A program made the position numbers and the translations under genes. Positions 63,130-64,000 of a stretch of DNA of 64,000 nucleotides are shown piece after piece (position 1 is the stretch's first letter; each line of letters begins with the position of its first letter). The notes under the pieces were generated by a model. That model was given only the letters and a program-made list of their open reading frames with translations. It ran no database searches and was not told the origin of the DNA. This DNA comes from Hermatobates lingyangjiaoensis (taxonomy: Eukaryota > Arthropoda > Insecta > Hemiptera > Hermatobatidae). The DNA is taken from the NCBI GenBank assembly GCA_026182355.1, contig JAPFBL010000243.1:310001-374000 (forward strand), given 5' to 3'.

Positions 63130-63680
63130 AATCCATTCCAAAGCTTTAACCAAGGCTAACTGTCTGCTTGATTATTGAAGCAGTGGGCATTCAAGTGGTA
63201 CTTTTGCTCTTCGATGACCATTCCCTCCTTGTTGTATACACAAATCCACTTCCAACGGCGTCTTCACTTTTGATGCCAGCTGTATATATGGCATAAGTAT
63301 TTTTATCTTGGTTATCTAATTCTGTAACAGCAGGAATTAATCCTAGATGTGTCCATTTTGAGCTGTGAACTGGATGTTCAAGTTAAAAAGTACATTCTGA
63401 CATGAGGCCTCTCTCGTATTTGTAGAGCATATATTTTTCATGTAATGCTAATTCTGTTGGTTCTATTGGCAATAACACATGCTGCGTTGAATGATATTGT
63501 TCGGAAACCTTTAATTAGTCGTAGAAGAATAAGTCTTTGCATCCTTGCAAGTCTGATTGTGTTGTACTTTTTATTAATGCTACAGTACCACGCTGGAATG
63601 GCACAGCTGACGAAAGGGACTGGCCACTAGCTAGGGATTTCCAGTTCTCTTAAAGCTGTCAGCCTGGAGAGAGAATCAGT
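63130..63680 (-). pseudogene. LINE fragment with reverse transcriptase end and RNase H
   Basis: The minus strand, in shifting frames, reads RMQRLILLRLIKGFRTISFN then AACVIANRT (a typical late reverse transcriptase region of I/LOA/R1-type LINEs). After a gap it gives YAIYTAGIKSEDAVGSGFVY, the first RNase H motif (YTDGSK-like, with the first catalytic D replaced by A), then ADSLALVKALEW. Frameshifts and stops show it is dead. The plus frame at 63445-63630 is its antisense. Confidence 0.65.
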
Positions 63681-63699
63681 TTCAGCAGGACTTAGAGCA

Positions 63700-64000
63700 G
63701 GCGTGGGGAACCCGCGGCCTTAAGGCCGCATGTGACCTTTTGAACCGTGAAATGCGGCCTTCTACAGTTTGTTGAGAAAAATGTTTCAAAATATAAATAA
63801 TCACAATTATGGTAATAAAGACAAAAAAATTCTGGCATTTAGGAAGAAGACTATTCATTAATCATTGCTTGAAAAGTCTAAGCTTATGGAAAATAATTTT
63901 CCTGGGTTAACAAATGTAATAAACGAAGGCAGTAAGGACACTACTGAATCTTTTGAAAGATGCAAAACAGATTTAGATGTACTGATCTAGTAATATAACG
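63700..64000 (+). mobile_element. hAT-like element start, runs off window
   Basis: CAGGCGTGGGGAACCCGCGG followed by CCTTAAGGCCGCATGTGACC is a typical hAT terminus with its inner hairpin. From 63880 a short plus frame reads LMENNFPGLTNVINEGSKDT then ESFERCKTDLDVLI before a stop, perhaps transposase remains. The right end lies outside the window. Confidence 0.55.

Overview
The window is AT-rich animal DNA that is almost entirely non-coding and dense in mobile-element debris. It looks like intron or intergenic sequence of an invertebrate metazoan. The evidence is tRNA-headed SINEs, Jockey- and I-like LINE fragments, hAT and pogo/Tigger-like DNA transposons, long TA, GT and GA microsatellites, and many Penelope-like element (PLE) pieces. 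Some SINE tails are runs of the pentamer ACCTA, whose complement TTAGGT contains the TTAGG unit typical of arthropod telomeres. That hints at an arthropod but does not prove it. No rRNA, operon or CRISPR is present.

The dominant theme is a set of hammerhead-ribozyme-like motifs tied to PLEs. More than 25 copies share one layout: CTGANGA, one extra base, a stem II hairpin, GAAA, a short palindrome (AGATCT, AGGCCT, ACGCGT, ACATGT, ACGT, ATAT or AATT), one C, T or A, and then a short sequence that pairs with the bases just before CTGANGA. Stem II, the palindrome and stem I differ between families but keep their base pairing. At 19255-19900 a PLE endonuclease (GIY-YIG) end, a hammerhead motif and a PLE N-terminus follow one another on the same strand, which links the motif to the PLE terminal repeat. 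Elsewhere the motif and PLE N-terminal fragments occur as inverted pairs. In every pair I could orient, the minus-strand copy is on the left and the plus-strand copy on the right (5' ends together). Many end in (TA)n, often at the codons for Ile-Tyr in a conserved PLE motif ending TNIY.

Layout: 1-2560 is a SINE end and a cluster of hammerhead/PLE repeats. 4140-5455 holds two SINEs. 6200-7290 is a hammerhead pair enclosing a roughly 60-bp tandem array. 8000-19200 is mostly unique AT-rich DNA with scattered pairs and microsatellites. 19250-29400 is the richest PLE/hammerhead zone. 31000-43000 is sparse, with SINEs, decayed repeats and two possible minus-strand exons near 34.2 and 34.9 kb. 43200-47000 is a second PLE/hammerhead zone. 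49100-54750 is a nest of LINE, hAT, Tigger-like and decayed open frames. 55862-56113 is the best host gene candidate, a small SERTA-like protein. 56500-60430 holds tandem arrays. 63130-64000 ends in a LINE fragment and the start of a hAT-like element.

Only the SERTA-like frame and perhaps the two exons look like host genes. Most long open frames are repeats read through (poly-SL, poly-CV, YIYIY) or SINE and PLE debris. Identifications rest on motif recognition by eye; no database search was possible.
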